64,000 bases of DNA. Origin: Botryotinia globosa. Lineage: Eukaryota; Ascomycota; Leotiomycetes; Helotiales; Sclerotiniaceae. A model generated the notes under the pieces. That model did not search any database and was not told where the DNA came from. It saw nothing but the letters and a program-made list of their open reading frames with translations. The DNA lies in NCBI GenBank assembly GCA_014898425.1, contig RCSZ01000016.1, forward strand, positions 1,178,001 to 1,242,000. Direction: 5' to 3'. This document shows, in pieces, positions 34,182 through 46,419 of this stretch. Positions within the stretch are counted from its first letter, which is position 1. Every line of letters starts with the position of its first letter. Position numbers and translations under genes: made by a program.

Positions 34182-35539
34182 CACTTCTACTTGGTCGGCC
34201 GGATGTTACCCGGATTTTAGTCTCAATTATATATTATTCAATTTTTATTATTAAATTAATTATTTAATATTATATTTTAAATCTTTTAGAATATCCTGAT
34301 TTATATATATATATTAATATAATGAAATTCTATAAAAGTAATTCAATTAAATTGTTTAGTATTTAATATATTAATTCTTTATTATAATATAAGCCTCAAT
34401 TCTATTCCTTATATTAATTTCCAAATTTATAAAAAATTTATTATCTAATATATTCTAAATTATTTACAAAATACTCTTTAGCTTTTGCCTAGTATATTCC
34501 AATTGACTTTTATCACTACAATATCTAAAAACATCTCGAATTTTGTTTTTTTAAATATTATCAAATATACTCTATAGAATTGAGATTAGAATTATAAAAA
34601 AACTAGAAATCGATTAAAGAAATACCCTTTTCCAAAAATCAAATTAATACTTTATAAACTTAATATATAGAAATATTATTCTATATAAATTAATATTCTT
34701 TATTGAATTCCTTTCAATAGAAAACTATTTCTCTATTAAAGATCTCAAAATAAAAATTAATATTATACTCAAATTTTTTATTCTTAAAATCCCTATTTAT
34801 AATATATAATTTGCTTCTCTCAATATTACAAAAGCCTTTCTATATTATAACCTTTATATTTTTATATACATTATAAATTTAAATTATATTCCAATCCCAT
34901 TTCTAATTTAATACACAAAAGATTTATTCTTAATTTTCCCTTTTCCTTATTTTACAAAATATTTATTTAATTAGAAAACTAGTTTTTATTCTTTTACTAT
35001 CCACCCCTTATAATTTAAATATCAAACTAATCTTTTAATAATATATTCTTCTATAAATTTAAATCTCTTTCTAACTCTCTAATTAATTATTCTATAATTC
35101 TTTAAAATCCTTTTAATAATATTCCTTTCTTAATCTAATATATAAACATTAATTATTTTCTAATATATCAATTTAAACTATAATCTTATATAATATAACA
35201 AAACTTATTCATTTCAATTTATATATAATCTATTTCTAATCTTTTTAAATAAAATCTTTTCATCATTATATAATTAATCCATTTTAATAATATAAATGAT
35301 AATCGATTTTTGGATTTCAAAGATATTCACAATTTCTTAATGATTATTATCTATCTCTACCCTTTCCATTATTTTTCTATAATTATATAGATTCAATTAT
35401 ATAGATTCAATTATATATAAAGAATATTATTATAATCAATTAATTTCAATAAAATATATTATAATAATATAATTAATATAATAAATATATAATGATTAAA
35501 GGAACATATTGAAAAACGTGTTTCGACCAAGTAGGAGTG
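34182..35539. mobile_element. AT-rich element with 16-bp terminal inverted repeats
   Basis: The ends are inverted copies: 34182-34197 and 35524-35539, 15 of 16 bases matching (CACTTCTACTTGGTCG in one orientation). The 1.3 kb between is extremely AT-rich, with no coding frame, as expected for a transposon mutated by RIP. I see no clear target-site duplication. The ends start with CACT, but that alone does not place it in a superfamily. The element is flanked on the left by the orphan exon and on the right by a 38-codon open stretch beginning at 35541. Confidence 0.7.
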
Positions 35540-36505
35540 TATGGTTGCTGACTCTGTGAAGGGTCTGGAAACGAAAGAGGAGTTATCATTGAATAATGTA
35601 GTTATTGATAAAGAGCTAGAAAGGAAGTTGGAAGCGAAGATTTCAATTTATATTTGAAAAGCTAGCTAAAACGGCTAGTATAGCCGATCACATATCTAGA
35701 GGGTACATACGCCCTCACAATCACCCTCGTTTTGTAAATGAGCCTCTGATCATTTCATTGGGAAAGGAAAACTAAAAACTAAAAAGAAAATCCTACGAAA
35801 AACCTCATTAAAACTTCTTTCAATCTGATCAATGTCTTCTCCTGCGCATTCTCATATAAATAAAAACCCCATAACTGTAATACTTCATGTCCCAAATTGC
35901 CCTCATAACCTTCGGGCACAGAAGATTATTTTCTTCTCTTTCTTGGCGCTCTTCGGAGCTTACGTTTAGCTTCTGTTTCTCCGCCTTCGGGCAAACAACT
36001 ATGTTGCGGGAGGTGAGGGGGATGAGGGGGTTGTGTGGGTGGATGAGGTGGTGGAGGTGGTGGCGGGGTGGGTGGAGGGAGAGGTGGATGGATGGTTAGG
36101 GGGATGGGTGGATTTGGATGTATAGTATTTTTTACTTTCCTTTTATTTTTGTATTTTGGCGTTTGGCGTATGGCGTTTTGGAGTTCGGAGTTTGACGTTC
36201 TTTTTTTTTCTATTTTTTTTTTCCTATATTTAACTTGGTCTTTTATTTCAATTCGCTTTTTTCTCGATAACGAGTTCTTCAATGTCGTATAATTTGACAT
36301 TCTGGATAAATAACATCTATGCTCTATCAGGCTTAAGCAAACAAAATCAATCCAAGATATCAAGCTTAAAAATAACAAGTTTCTTAAATCAATATCCTCG
36401 CTTTTTCTCATGCCAAATTTTCTTAGAATTTACCACCTCCCCATGTCTTCCTTCGAGAGCTATCTTTCACTTTCAATGGTAGATATCTCATTCTAGACCC
36501 AAGAC
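35540..36505. other. Low-complexity intergenic DNA
   Basis: A 38-codon frame at 35541-35657 starts right at the end of the AT-rich element and contains KELERKLEAKI, vaguely like an MFS permease N-terminus; it is too short to call. From 36005 to 36120 the DNA is GGTGG/GATGG-rich and from 36190 it is T-rich. A basic, proline-rich frame on the minus strand (35926-36411) appears to come from these repeats. Confidence 0.45.
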
Positions 36506-37754
36506 CTAACCTTCCTCTTCTCTTACTGGCACATCCGTGCTAGTAGCCTCGCTTGGCGCCACCAAAGTTTCCCTCCAAGTCAATCCCCCATCATCAATTA
36601 TAATTGGCGAGAAAGTCGACGGAGTAGGTGTGGGCCAAAATCCATTATCATCCCAAGTAGTAGTGCTTGTCTCTGTTGTCGTAGCCGTACATAGCCCAGC
36701 CGTTATCGTCTCAGTAGTTGTGTGTTCGATTGGCATCGGATCGATTACTAAAGTTACTGTTGTTGTAGTCGTTGGCTCACATGTTGCGGATGATGTAGGC
36801 AAGAATGGAAGACCGGCTGTAACGGTACTGGTTATTGTAATGATTCGTTCGGAGATTTGATTGCAGTATGGTGTGTAAACTGTAACGGTAGTGGCTCTGG
36901 GTGATTGCCAAGGAGTGGTGTCACATGGATAACGACCTGCTTGGTAGGTAGTGGTTATATAGGTGAAGTAGTCGTAGATGGCTGTTACTAGGGTTGTAGT
37001 GAGGACATTTGTGGTGGTGGTACAAGGTGCCGAGAGATCTGAACGCGTTATGAATTGAGTGGTTGTGGTAGTGATGCGATTTGATAATACCTGATCGGCC
37101 ACTAGTGTTATTATAGTGGTCACTGTCTTGATAATTCCATCCGCAGTGCGGACAATAGTGGTGGTAGTGGGTATAGATGTTGTGACAGTTTGGGTTTGAA
37201 TAGGTGGACATGTAGGACAGATTGTTACGAATGCTGTAGTTGGAACTCCGGGGCCAGCATAACAAGAACAGACTGATGAGATGGAGGACTGGATTTCAGC
37301 ATTGCCAAGACCTTTTGTGCATGCGCCTGCGGGTCCTTTCTTGTCAAATGCAAGGGTGTTTCTGCGTCCTGGGGACGTAAACGAGGAACAAAATGATTGT
37401 ACGTAGGCATTAGAGGACGTGAAAGCTGTTGCCCAGGCACTTTGACAAGCGTTTTCTATTACAAATAGTTAGAAACTGCGAGGGAGGGAAAGAGCTGTTG
37501 TGCTTTGGATCTTAGAGAATGAGTGAGTGACATGGTTTTAAAAAAGAGAAAATTAGAGAGCCGGGATACATACTCCCACATGCTATACTGACGGTCGATG
37601 TAGTACAAGTTATAGGGATAGGATCTACAATTGGAGAGGGACGAACTGTAGGTCGCTTATCAGGTTGTAACGGCAGTGGAAGATTAGCAGCATGTACTTG
37701 AGCCGCAAGAACGAACGTGCAAAAGAGCCGAGCTAAATTTGAGACTCGTGTCAT
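36506..37754 (-). CDS. Secreted Thr-rich glycoprotein, cell-wall type
   Basis: Two exons (37574-37754 and 36506-37455) encode 376 residues. A signal peptide covers about residues 1-23 (hydrophobic RLFCTFVLAAQVHA). A cysteine-bearing module follows at about 45-135, with motifs such as CQSAWATAF, SFCSSF, GACTKG, CSCYAG and ICPTCP. The rest is a long stretch rich in Thr-Thr-Thr and Thr-Val, the usual look of heavily O-mannosylated wall or extracellular proteins. There is no hydrophobic GPI-type tail; it ends in an acidic stretch. The exact binding role of the cysteine part is not known to me. The start is the ATG at 37754. Confidence 0.75.
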
Positions 37755-38451
37755 ATTGAAGGAGAGAAGTTGTAGCAAACACTCGTGTGTACATTTTCAC
37801 GATTGAAGGACGCATCGTGATCTTTATATTTCTGGACTTGAGACATGAAGGCGGTACTGAAACCTTGTGCTAAATTCCAAAGTTACACGAGTCGTTGCCG
37901 GGAGCTTTGATCGTGGCATTAGCGATGAGTCAATACCAACTGCAAGAATCTCCAACCCCGCTATGGCTATATTCTGAAATGATAGGTCAATTTGAGGTAG
38001 TAATATCCCTTATAACTCTGGTGGAAGTCAGGAGAATACCCACATTCCTTTTTCGGCCTTGGCGGAATTGTCTCACATATCTAGAGCTTGTGAACGAAAG
38101 CTTCTCCGGGGTCTCCATTGATTATCAAGAATTCATGACGTTTACATGAAACTTTTCTGGTTTATCCGTTGAAGGAGAATTGAATGGTGCTGGATCAAGT
38201 ACAAGATCCTCGGCAATTCAAAATGGAAACTTCATTCGGTTGTTTGAAAAAACGAGAGGTTGGATCTTTGGAAATATTTAGACACCTTTTTGTCTATTTA
38301 AGTAGTAAGAAACTCGTCAAAACCTTTGAGATATAATTTATGATAATGACCGAATGTTGTTATAGTTTAAGAGCTCTAGCATTGAATTGTACTGAAACTA
38401 AAGTAACCTTGATTCTTCAAGTCAACAGTAAACTAAACCGCTTAGTGTTGT
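37755..38451. other. Intergenic, no gene seen
   Basis: The promoter of the Thr-rich protein should lie at the left part of this interval. The rest is the 3' flank of the propeller pseudogene. Confidence 0.45.
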
Positions 38452-39486
38452 CTAGGTGAGGGTTATTTCAAGCAATTGAGCTCCTACTGCAGTGTCAACA
38501 CCATCCAAATCAACATCCATTCCACTACCGCCACCAGTTGTGACGTAAAACTTGTTGAGTTGACCTTGGGCACGACCAAATGCGGCACCAGTTGGCTCAG
38601 CAATCTCGGTTGAGTCCAGAGCACTAGCAATAATAGCAGTCTCATTATTACCACCAGTCTTAGCATCGAAGCCGATTTCCATAATTGAGTTGCTAACGGA
38701 TGTAGTGAGGTATGCATATTTACGACCTTCGCTGTTAGTTTGATTGGTCTTCCAAACGTTTGGGGATAGGGCGAAATCTTCGAAGTTCAAAGATGAACCG
38801 TCTTCTGAGCCAAGGGCAATCACTTCAGCAGTACTGATAGTAAAGTTGGAGTGCAATTCTGCACGGCAAAAATCGGAACCAGCTGTCCAATATATATAAC
38901 CGTCTTGGATCTTGATACCATTAATATCGCTCATTAAATCATCCTCGAAGGCTACCCAAGTTCTCCCAGTCTCAACATCGACGGCAGCGATGGCATTGTC
39001 GTGGCTGGCAGAAGCGATGATGATGGATTCGTTATATGCAACTAGGCCATTGAAGTCGATAATGGTTGGATAAGTGGGGCTTGCGATCTGAGTTATAACC
39101 GGTTCCGTTGTGTTACCAGAGTAATCAACATTCCATAACTGGGTAGCGTTTTTGGGTGGATCGCGAATGGTAGCAGAAGTAGTGTTGGCGCCAGTGATAT
39201 AAAAAACATTATGAGCACTTTCAGTGATTCCAGTGAGACGCAAAACGTTGGCAAAGGTAGCAACGACCTGCTTTTCAGGGGTTTCTTGGGTTGGATCAAA
39301 AGCCAAAAGTCTTGCAAGTGGGCCAATCTCGGTAGCAAGAATGACCCCATCGGATCGAACGATAAGGTTTTCTAAACAAGTATCGTTGGACGCAAATTGA
39401 TAAACAGTTCTTACTGGAAATTCTGCGGCGACCTAGAGGCCTAGAACTAGGGTTAGCCCAAGGCTGGCGAAGATCGATTAACGCAT
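38452..39486 (-). pseudogene. Secreted SMP-30-like beta-propeller gene with two stops in the signal peptide
   Basis: Read without a break from the ATG at 39486 to the stop at 38452, the frame gives 344 positions. Codon 3 is TAA (39478-39480) and codon 18 is TAG (39433-39435). Between and around them the reading is a good signal peptide (IFASLGLTLVLGL), and after it the mature protein continues open with VRTVYQF, IVRSDGVILATE, GITESAHNVFYI, GIKIQDGYIYWT and AEPTGAAFGRA. This is the fungal secreted six-bladed propeller family related to SMP-30/gluconolactonase, which includes hetero-Diels-Alderases of secondary-metabolite clusters. Both stops could come from C-to-T change in a Gln codon. No ATG follows until deep in the domain, so translation seems lost. 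No upstream exon that could bypass the stops was found. Confidence 0.78.
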
Positions 39487-40412
39487 TCCAGCGGGCTTCG
39501 ATCAAAAACAGTCAATGAGTGATGCACTAGAAACGAGCAAGTCGATTTGGCATCCGATGTCAAATGGTTCGTATCACACATACATGTACACGTTGTATCC
39601 TAGCTGCGTCAGTACGCATATACCTTAGGATCTGGATAGAACATATACGTAATCAAATCTAAGCCACAGCCCATTACGGAATGTTCCATCAGCTTTTTTG
39701 ACAATTGATCTTGATTGCGTAGTCTTTCAAGGGGATATCAGGGAATAATATTCAAATTGATGGATTGAATTAATTTACTTTAATACTTTCCGTACCTTCA
39801 TGAGAGCTTTGATCAATCAGCCACTCTAGCTAATGCAAACTAGGGAGCTCTAGGTAATAAGTCTTGGAGACGTAGAGGGCCGTGAATCCCCAGAATTGAA
39901 TACCTAGACGATAACTGTACACGTACTAGTTGCCCCTTCTTAACTCCCTGATAACCCCACTTGAAACATCCAACCTCCAGAGAGAATTAATTTCCCTTGA
40001 ATAAGCCCTCCCCTTGAATAGTCATCATAAGATCATACGATTAATTCTAAGAAATTCATATGTCATAAAAAGATAATTCAAGAGAACCTACTCTCTCTGG
40101 AGATTGAGTTTTCTAAATGGATAGGCGAGGGGGGCTAAAAGGGGGGCTAGTAGGCCTATGATTATGAGTTTTCCGAAGCATTTTGTATGATATTATAGCA
40201 TTCAGAATAAAGATACAAGAGCACTTTGCAGCGAATTGAAGTACCATTCTTTTGGAATATACTTGATAGTCTGGATGAATCAAAATACTACCTGTCATTC
40301 CAATTTCTATAACTTATCAAAAATAGTATAGTCTTTTTCAAATCCCCTACCTCGACTTAAAGCAGTTATTGAAGTAAATAGATGATTTAAAAAATCAAAA
40401 TAAAAGAAAGTA
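39487..40412. other. Intergenic, no gene seen
   Basis: Upstream of the propeller pseudogene. No feature is supported up to the MITE at 40413. Confidence 0.5.
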
Positions 40413-40767
40413 CAGCAAAACCTCTCTATAAGAATCCGCCCTATAAGGATAACCTCTATTATCCTTAATTTTTTTAGATCCCAAAATTTTTTAGATTTAA
40501 AAATGATTTATATTCTTAAAACCATTTTATTAAGATATTCTTATATTTTTTAATCCCAGAATTTTTTTTAAATTAATAACATTATCAGAATTAGTTATTA
40601 TATAATCGTGTCAATATATTATAAAATTTTAATTATAAAATATAATCCAGCTAGAATTAATCGAAAGCGGATTACTACTATATCAGAATTAATCGGATAC
40701 AAAGATATCTCTATATATTCTTAAAAATGACTACAAAAATCGGTATTCTTATAAAGAGGTTTAGCTA
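40413..40767. mobile_element. 355-bp MITE with ~23-bp TIRs and TA target duplication
   Basis: The left end begins CAGCAAAACCTCTCTATAAG and the right end is its inverted copy (TAGCTAAACCTCTTTATAAG when read on the other strand). The repeats match at about 20 of 23 positions. Both ends are flanked by TA (40411-40412 and 40768-40769), the target of Tc1/mariner/pogo elements. The inside is AT-rich with no coding frame, so this is a non-autonomous copy, probably mutated by RIP. Fungal pogo/Fot1-type elements are the likely source family. Confidence 0.8.
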
Positions 40768-42301
40768 TAGCATTGAATCTATTTTTGGTGTAGAATGACC
40801 GGGAAAAGCAGCCCCACATGGTGCCCGGCACTCAAGTGATCATTCTACGATATGATTATCTCATGCTGTATTCTCTTCATCCACCAAGACGAGCGACCTT
40901 AATTATGACACTATACTGGTTTTAGCCTGTAAGCGGTGTTATACATAAATTAAGCCAGGGCTGAAAACGTTTTACGGCATGATTTGCTCTGATCTCTCAT
41001 GTTGTACTTATGCTTCAAATCTTGACAACTTGACAAGAGGTGCTAGCTGAAAATTGAAATCATATAGGGAAGAACACAGCGCGAGAAGCTGGCAACAGTC
41101 CCTGGATTCAGTAAGGTACCAGTTTCCATGAGAATTGAAAGAGCATCGATAACCATTCAAATACGATATTTCCAAGGACTAATAGGACTAACTAGTCAAT
41201 ATCATTCTACCTGATCCATATTGAAACTTTCCACTCTCGATTGTAGCTGTGATTGAATGCCACGAGCGAGAGGTCCTTTTCAATCACGTGTGCTGTGGAG
41301 ATCCAGATACGTTTCAGTCATCAACCCTGCGGAATGTAACATCTACTCACGTAAACGGGGACCCTTGGAAAAATTAGCGAGAGATGAACCTTAATAGTGC
41401 ACAAAAATTATCGTTTCCCCTTTTATCTATTGCGCTACCGTCATTACATGCTTGGATCTCTGAGAAACAGAAGAAAAGTTTTGAGACGATAAACTTAACA
41501 GAATCGATCTGAATTGGTCACCCAAATATTCAGGACGAGAATAGATCTTCGTCGTTGTCACGGGACAGATTAGTCACCTGATTCGTTCTACGAACATAAT
41601 AGCTCCAAGCGAGGACGCGTCTCAATATAATATAAAGATTTTGTGGCACAATTGTGTGGCCGGTTATTTCCGGGAAAGTTATATTTCAGGGATATTGATA
41701 GGTCCGGAGAATCTTTCTTATCCCTTTCCGGCACCACAATCGTCTTACTATGCATGAACAAGGTTGTCATCCGTTTTGCAATCGTTTCTGCAACCCTTTC
41801 TGTATATCAATCCGAGATCGATACCCCCAAGCGAGCTTCAAACTGCATTATTGGCGGGAGTTAACACCGTTTCATTGGTTTGGTCATTGCTACACAGGCC
41901 TGTTCAATAATATAGGATGAGGCACGTTTTCAACCACCTGCCAAGACAGGACACAAGAGTGACACCTAAATGCAAGTTCTTCTAAATTACATGATTTCAA
42001 ACTATTGGGAATTGCAAAGTAAAGCTTCCTCGTACCCTGTTGGTTTTATTTCGAATATGTTCGGTGATACTCGGCAAGTGCCAAAAAGCTGTGCCGCACT
42101 TCTCTTCTTCGAAGCTACTTTGCGCCATTCCCGTTCCACCCCATCAACGATTTTTGTCAAGTCTCATACTATCGATTTCTGAATTTCAAAATGATTAACT
42201 CTGTTCTCATTAAGGACAGTGGTCTATCTGCGCGCTCTCGCCCTAAGGTAGCAGCGTTTGTACCTGTGCTCAAAAATGTTGACAAGAACTTCGCGGTTGG
42301 G
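40768..42301. other. Intergenic, no supported gene
   Basis: No gene is recognised. Part of 42190-42301 may still belong to the decayed polyketide synthase (ACP end), but the reading is too poor to assign. Confidence 0.4.
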
Positions 42302-45070
42302 TCAGAAATTGATGTGGATATGGCTATTGGCGAGAATTGGCTTATCCGAAAGCGCGTTATAGGCCTCGGTAGCTACTATTGGTGCTGCATCCGAGGATGA
42401 GCATGCAATGAAACAGGACTTGAGTTCTGTAAGCTCTGGTGGCTGTGCCTTTGGTAGAGGAGTCTTGGTATCAAAAATTTCTTCGTGTAAGTGATTGAAT
42501 AGTGGTGGTATTATTTTATCGCGTCCTTCATTAATTCTATCAGGTGCTTTCAGTTCAACAAGGAGTTGGCTACGGCTTTCGTCACAGGCAACTTCACTCA
42601 TCTCTCCGGCTGAATCTCCACAGCAACAATAATCCAGCAATACATATAGGTTATTTTTAGAGATTTGCTAAATTGACCGCTTATTATCAGTCGCTTAGTA
42701 ATTTTCTTATTACAAATTAGGTAACTAGTATCACCAACAATATCAAGGTTAATTGCAGCACTATTCTGGTATCCAAGAGAAATATGATAATATACTAGTA
42801 TATCTTCCAAAGTATTGCCGTCTGTATAATTTGCTTTGCTGATTTGATCAAAAAAACTGCAAAATGATGAAAAGAGTATAAAAAAGTTAAGATTATATGA
42901 CAAAAGGGTATCAAGAATCCAGAATCTCTCTACCTTAGACCCCATTGTAGCAGCTCAGAAACAAAAGCTTATATTTGCGAAGAGAGAGTTCTAATGAATA
43001 TAGTTTGGTGTTGGCAAAAGTACAAAATAAATAGGAAAGAAATGTGTAAATACATTTCGAAGATTGTAGATACTTGAATACAGTCTTTTGTAAACAGAAA
43101 TTTAGTAGAGCACTTTTTCATTATACCTCTTAGAACAACGATATCTCGGATATTATAAGTTGGTGTAAATATATTCATACTATCTCTTCTCAATTTTGCA
43201 GAAAAGATATCAATATTGTATCCCGCAGAACCAGAATGAGAAAGCAAGATTAGATTCTGTGTTTCTTGCCTAGCCATCTATCTGAAAATTGTTTGTCCGA
43301 TAATATTACTAAGTCTTCCAGAAATAAGGTTGGATTTGTTTTATTCGAACTGCTTATAAGGCGTCGATTGAACGTAAACCTGAACCATGTTAGTCTATCC
43401 CAAGCTTGTGCTAGAAGGATATATTGCTCACAGGAATAATTGCCTAAGCGTCAATCTGCACTGCTATTTTGCCTAAAACATCACCGCTCTTTAGATGACG
43501 GAATGCATCTTCAACTTCACCCACACCGTACGTTTTGGAGGATACAACGAACTGTGATTTGTCATCCTCCAAAAGTCTAACTATATTTTGAAACTGCTTT
43601 GAAAGTAGCTCTCTCCACTCACACATTAGTCTTTCCATATTGACTGTAGAAAATGATATGTTAGAAAGCGCAGTCCGGATTGAAATCAACTCTTTAGACT
43701 TAGTATCAACGATTCCAAGTTCAACAAAATGCCCATAAGAAGCAACACAGTCCCAGGAAGCTGTTTTAACATGGCCAGAAAGAGAACTCACGACAATCTC
43801 AACACCGGTAGGTTGAAGGCGAAGTAAAGCTCGGGAAATCCCACATCTCTACTGGAAAATGTGATTCTCAGGAATGTCATACTTTTCCATCAAAAATGAT
43901 CTTTTGTCAGCTGTGCCAACAGTTATGAATATATCAGATATGTCTAGAATTCTTGACATCTGAATAATTGTTTGACCTATGCCACCAGCAGCAGAATTAA
44001 TCAATATTGAATGTCCTTGCCGAGCTCGTACTAGGTCGAGGAAATAATATGAGGTTAAGAAGGAAAATAATGAGCATGCTGACTCCGGAAACTGAACATT
44101 CCTGGTAATCTTAGCAATCCATTGCATTTGTTGTCCATGCGAACGTAGGATCTGAAAATATTGGACCCCATCCAAAGACTCGATTCCCAGGCTCGAAAGA
44201 TTCACATCCTTTCCCCACACGCACAACAATTCCAGCACATTCGTTAGAAAATGATCCATGGTCTATTTTTCCGATTGCGGCTAACAAATTGGTATAATTA
44301 AGCCCAAAGGCCATATTCTCCACTTCGATTTCCGTTGATGAAAGAATGTCTGCCTGACCACCGTTGCGAAAGAAGAAGCCGTCACAAGAGCCGGCATTCT
44401 GTGCGGAGAAAATTGTGGAACCTACATTAAAGTATTGCTGCCGTCTCGTCGAGTATGGAGAAGAGTAAGCTGTCGTGGTCTCTAAGATAGTATCAGCCGG
44501 AATAATTCGCTCAGCTTCCAGTCGGCCATTATTCTCCCGGGACTCGGTTTCATGGCTTTTAGAAGGACTCGAGAATAATTTATTCTTCAATACAGAGTCA
44601 AGCTCTTGGATTTGATGCTGCGTAAACTGTCCAGAAAAGCGAAAGCCACAACAAAGAAACGCATCTGGTTGTATTCATTTCGAAGAACTCTACTGACTCC
44701 ATCGACTTTGGAGAAATGTGGAAGTGCCTGAGAGCCACCTCCACGCCACGAGTGACCCAGATTATACATCAGCTCTTTTCAGCAGTTCCTGAAAGAGAGA
44801 AAACTATTCTGCAGTCATATTTTTCAGAAATGGTTGGAAGAGCTCCATCATACAGGGAAATGTTCTCTTCTGACCATCTGACTTCACTGCGATTGCTTTT
44901 TCGAGCGAGTTAACTTGCGTGGTTCTATATCCTGGATCTCTAAATAATCTCGAGATCTCTCAATATGAGCTTCTGCTGACAATAGACCTGGTGATATCAG
45001 AACTATTCCATGGTTTATCCTGTTGATATCATCCAAAGGTCGGTCTGCGAGCGCTGTCGACAGTATCAAT
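42302..45070 (-). pseudogene. Highly reducing polyketide synthase relic (linker-ER-KR-ACP end)
   Basis: Pieces of one HR-PKS appear in the right order on the minus strand but in shifting frames. The linker before ER is at about 44600-44910 (IWVTRG, HFSKVDGVSRVLRNE, and a stop where LFQELL is preceded by a TAG). The enoyl reductase follows at 43444-44590: EIEVENMAFGLNYTNLLAAIG, ECAGIVVRVG, ILINSAAGGIGQTIIQ and VASYGHFVELG. The ketoreductase is at about 42650-43277: NLILLSHSGSAG and FFILFSSFCSFFDQISKANYTDGNT. A stretch before the carrier protein (DAAPIVATEA) is at about 42302-42640. Frameshifts and stops occur throughout. The KS, AT and DH parts are not present in this window. The gene is dead. 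Confidence 0.8.
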
Positions 45071-46419
45071 GAAAGTTAGCTGCAGTTGCCATGTTCGAAA
45101 TCTTGGAGCTCCAGATCTTTTCCTGTAAACCTGCATCGACGAGGATTTTGTGCCATTTTGAACCCGTCCCCAGAGGGCCTGAGTGTCGATATGATTCTGA
45201 GCCTATTCCGATCCTATTGTTAGATAAATGCGAAGCGAGTTTAGGCTAGCCGTACTTAGCCACCATTCAGGCAAGAGCCCCATGGAGAAAGAGAATCTAG
45301 ATCACTCAGGCTTGACAAATTCCAGTAGTATAAACTTCCCGCCGCTGAGTAAAACGGTTGTTAGAGGGATACATATCAACTTGAGACTAGGTACCAATTA
45401 CGGGCGCACGAATGATGCAACCTGTTTCAAGGTGACAACGAGTTCTTTCGTTGTATGTAAGACCTGATGTCAAATCAATGTGAGCCAACCATTCTCTTGT
45501 CTTGTTACTCACTCACCTCTACAATTTCACCCTCCCTCCCTTCTCCCAAGGAAAGAAGAAGAAGAGAAATGAAACTATTTGAATGGTTTAAATACGGGTT
45601 TGGATTGTTATAATATCATGATCTTCAAGTTTCTTTATTTATTCACCTAACCCCTCTCAATTGTCTGTCTCCCCAACTATCTTCGCCAACTATCTAGCCC
45701 AGCAACCATCGAACTATTTAATTATTTAACTATATACACCCTAGAACTTAGTCCCCTACCTACCTATTCTAGCTATATATCTAGATATGTATCCATCACT
45801 CAACCACTCAATCACTCAACCACTCAATCAATCCACAATCTTTACTCCCCCCAGAAACAACTCAAAATCCAAAAAAAATCCAAAAATCATTCACTCACTC
45901 ACTCACAAACAATAGGTAAGCAAACCTAAATACATGACTACAACTCTGGATTCTAGACATTTCTACCCACCCATCAGCCCATCAACCCACCCATCACTAT
46001 CACTATACACCCCCCACATCCGTTCCATTCTATTCCACCCTATTCCACCCTATTCCACCCTATTCCACCCTATTCCACCCTATTCCACCCTATTCCACCC
46101 TATTCCACCCTATTCCACCCTATTCCACCCTATTCCACCCTATCCCATCCATCCCATCCATCCCATGCCATGCCATGCAGTCCCAAAACATACGCTCAAC
46201 TTGACAAGAGAAAAAGCAAGAGAACAGCCAGCAATTAGCTATCTATGTATTGCGCCCAAGACTCCTCCAGACCATTTTATTTCATTCCATGTCATGCGAT
46301 GCAATACCATACCATGTTATCATATTGCTTGCTCTAACTAGCGTTCTTGTACTCCTATCCATCCATTTGTCTCTTCATCCATGCACCCACTCCCTCACCC
46401 TCCCTCTTACCCTCCCCCC
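45071..46419. other. Intergenic and 3' flank of the CAF-1 gene, repeat-rich
   Basis: No gene is seen. It includes short CAAT/CACT repeats near 45795-45830 and the decamer array described separately. Transcripts of the CAF-1 gene probably end in this interval. Confidence 0.5.
46031..46140. repeat. 10-bp minisatellite, 11 perfect units
   Basis: Eleven uninterrupted identical copies of TATTCCACCC, followed by related CATCC repeats to about 46178. Located about 280 bases downstream of the CAF-1 stop codon. Confidence 0.92.

Noticed and set aside
35926..36411. Proline- and histidine-rich 161-codon frame
   Set aside because: Most of it is produced by GGTGG and T-rich simple sequence read on the minus strand.
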